Part shown: positions 6,630-6,692 of the stretch, one piece after another
Layout: each line of letters opens with the position of its first letter
Numbering within the stretch: the stretch's first letter is position 1
Source: Lachnoclostridium sp. UBA6475
GTDB taxonomy: Bacteria; Bacillota; Clostridia; Lachnospirales; Lachnospiraceae
Assembly: GCA_002435545.1 (NCBI GenBank)
Contig: DJNB01000068.1
Location: forward strand, 3,854 to 10,545
DNA: 6,692 nucleotides
Direction of reading: 5' to 3'
Program-made: the position numbers and the translations under genes
The notes under the pieces: model-generated
What the model was told of the DNA's origin: nothing
What the model saw: the letters and a program-made list of their open reading frames with translations, nothing else
The model's database searches: none

Positions 6630-6692
6630 TTTTTTGAGATCCTAATAGGGCTCCCCCTCCACATATGAGCATTTTTAGCCTTGTCAAAGGCG
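6630..6692 (-). promoter_or_regulatory. metE leader, incomplete; possible -35
   Basis: Only 77 bases upstream of metE are in the window. A perfect TTGACA lies at 6682-6687, but the best -10 at legal spacing (TATGTG at 6660-6665, spacer 16) matches only 3 of 6, so the promoter is doubtful. TTGACA is itself inside a 5-base inverted repeat (GCCTT/AAGGC, 6678-6691). Nearer the gene, a weak hairpin can form from GAG/CTC and CCT/AGG (about 6636-6653). No complete SAM, T-box, cobalamin or tetrahydrofolate riboswitch fits here; one could lie beyond the right edge. Confidence 0.3.

Noticed and set aside
6636..6668. S-box-like fragment in the metE leader (minus strand GTGGAGGG ... GCCCTAT)
   Set aside because: It resembles one arm of the SAM-I riboswitch, but the rest of the aptamer is absent: the ribosome binding site follows almost at once, with no GAAACC/GGCAACC core and no terminator. 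Too little for a riboswitch call.
6616..6687. Longer MetE start adding 24 residues
   Set aside because: The extension is poor in family similarity and contains the ribosome binding site; ATG 6613-6615 has AGGAGG at ideal distance and matches the family N-terminus.

Overview
The window looks like ordinary chromosome from a low-to-mid-GC Firmicute, most probably a Clostridia / Lachnospiraceae-type anaerobe. This rests on AGGAGG-type ribosome binding sites, TTG and GTG starts, consensus TTGACA/TATAAT promoters, and the clostridial style of the DHFR and LysR proteins. The taxonomic call is by recognition only, not by a search. No rRNA, tRNA, CRISPR array, insertion sequence or phage gene was seen.

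Layout. Positions 1-2588 hold a minus-strand cluster read right to left: a ZupT-type ZIP zinc/divalent-metal importer (1797-2588), the ribosome-associated GTPase HflX (445-1725) and dihydrofolate reductase FolA, which runs off the left edge (1-440). hflX and folA are only 4 bases apart. A 65-base gap separates zupT from hflX and contains a plausible separate hflX promoter. Positions 2589-2784 are a divergent control region with two well-formed sigma-A-type promoters placed back to back. On the plus strand follow a six-helix YoaK/DUF1275 membrane protein (2785-3456) and a LysR-type regulator (3453-4355), which overlap by four bases and are probably translationally coupled. Finally metE, the cobalamin-independent methionine synthase (4345-6615), lies on the minus strand. 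It converges on lysR, and the two coding regions overlap by 11 bases. Only 77 bases of the metE leader are inside the window.

How the genes relate. FolA makes tetrahydrofolate, and MetE uses methyl-tetrahydrofolate (polyglutamate) to make methionine with a catalytic zinc. ZupT can import zinc. One-carbon/methionine metabolism and zinc supply are therefore neighbours, but joint regulation is only a guess. The LysR protein is the obvious candidate regulator of the DUF1275 gene, and perhaps of the divergent zupT or the convergent metE. The DUF1275/LysR pair is the only part whose function is really unknown.

I did not find a new defence, mobile or RNA system here. The points worth a second look are the architecture of the divergent promoter region, the coupled TTG start, the overlapping convergent gene ends, and several start-codon corrections.
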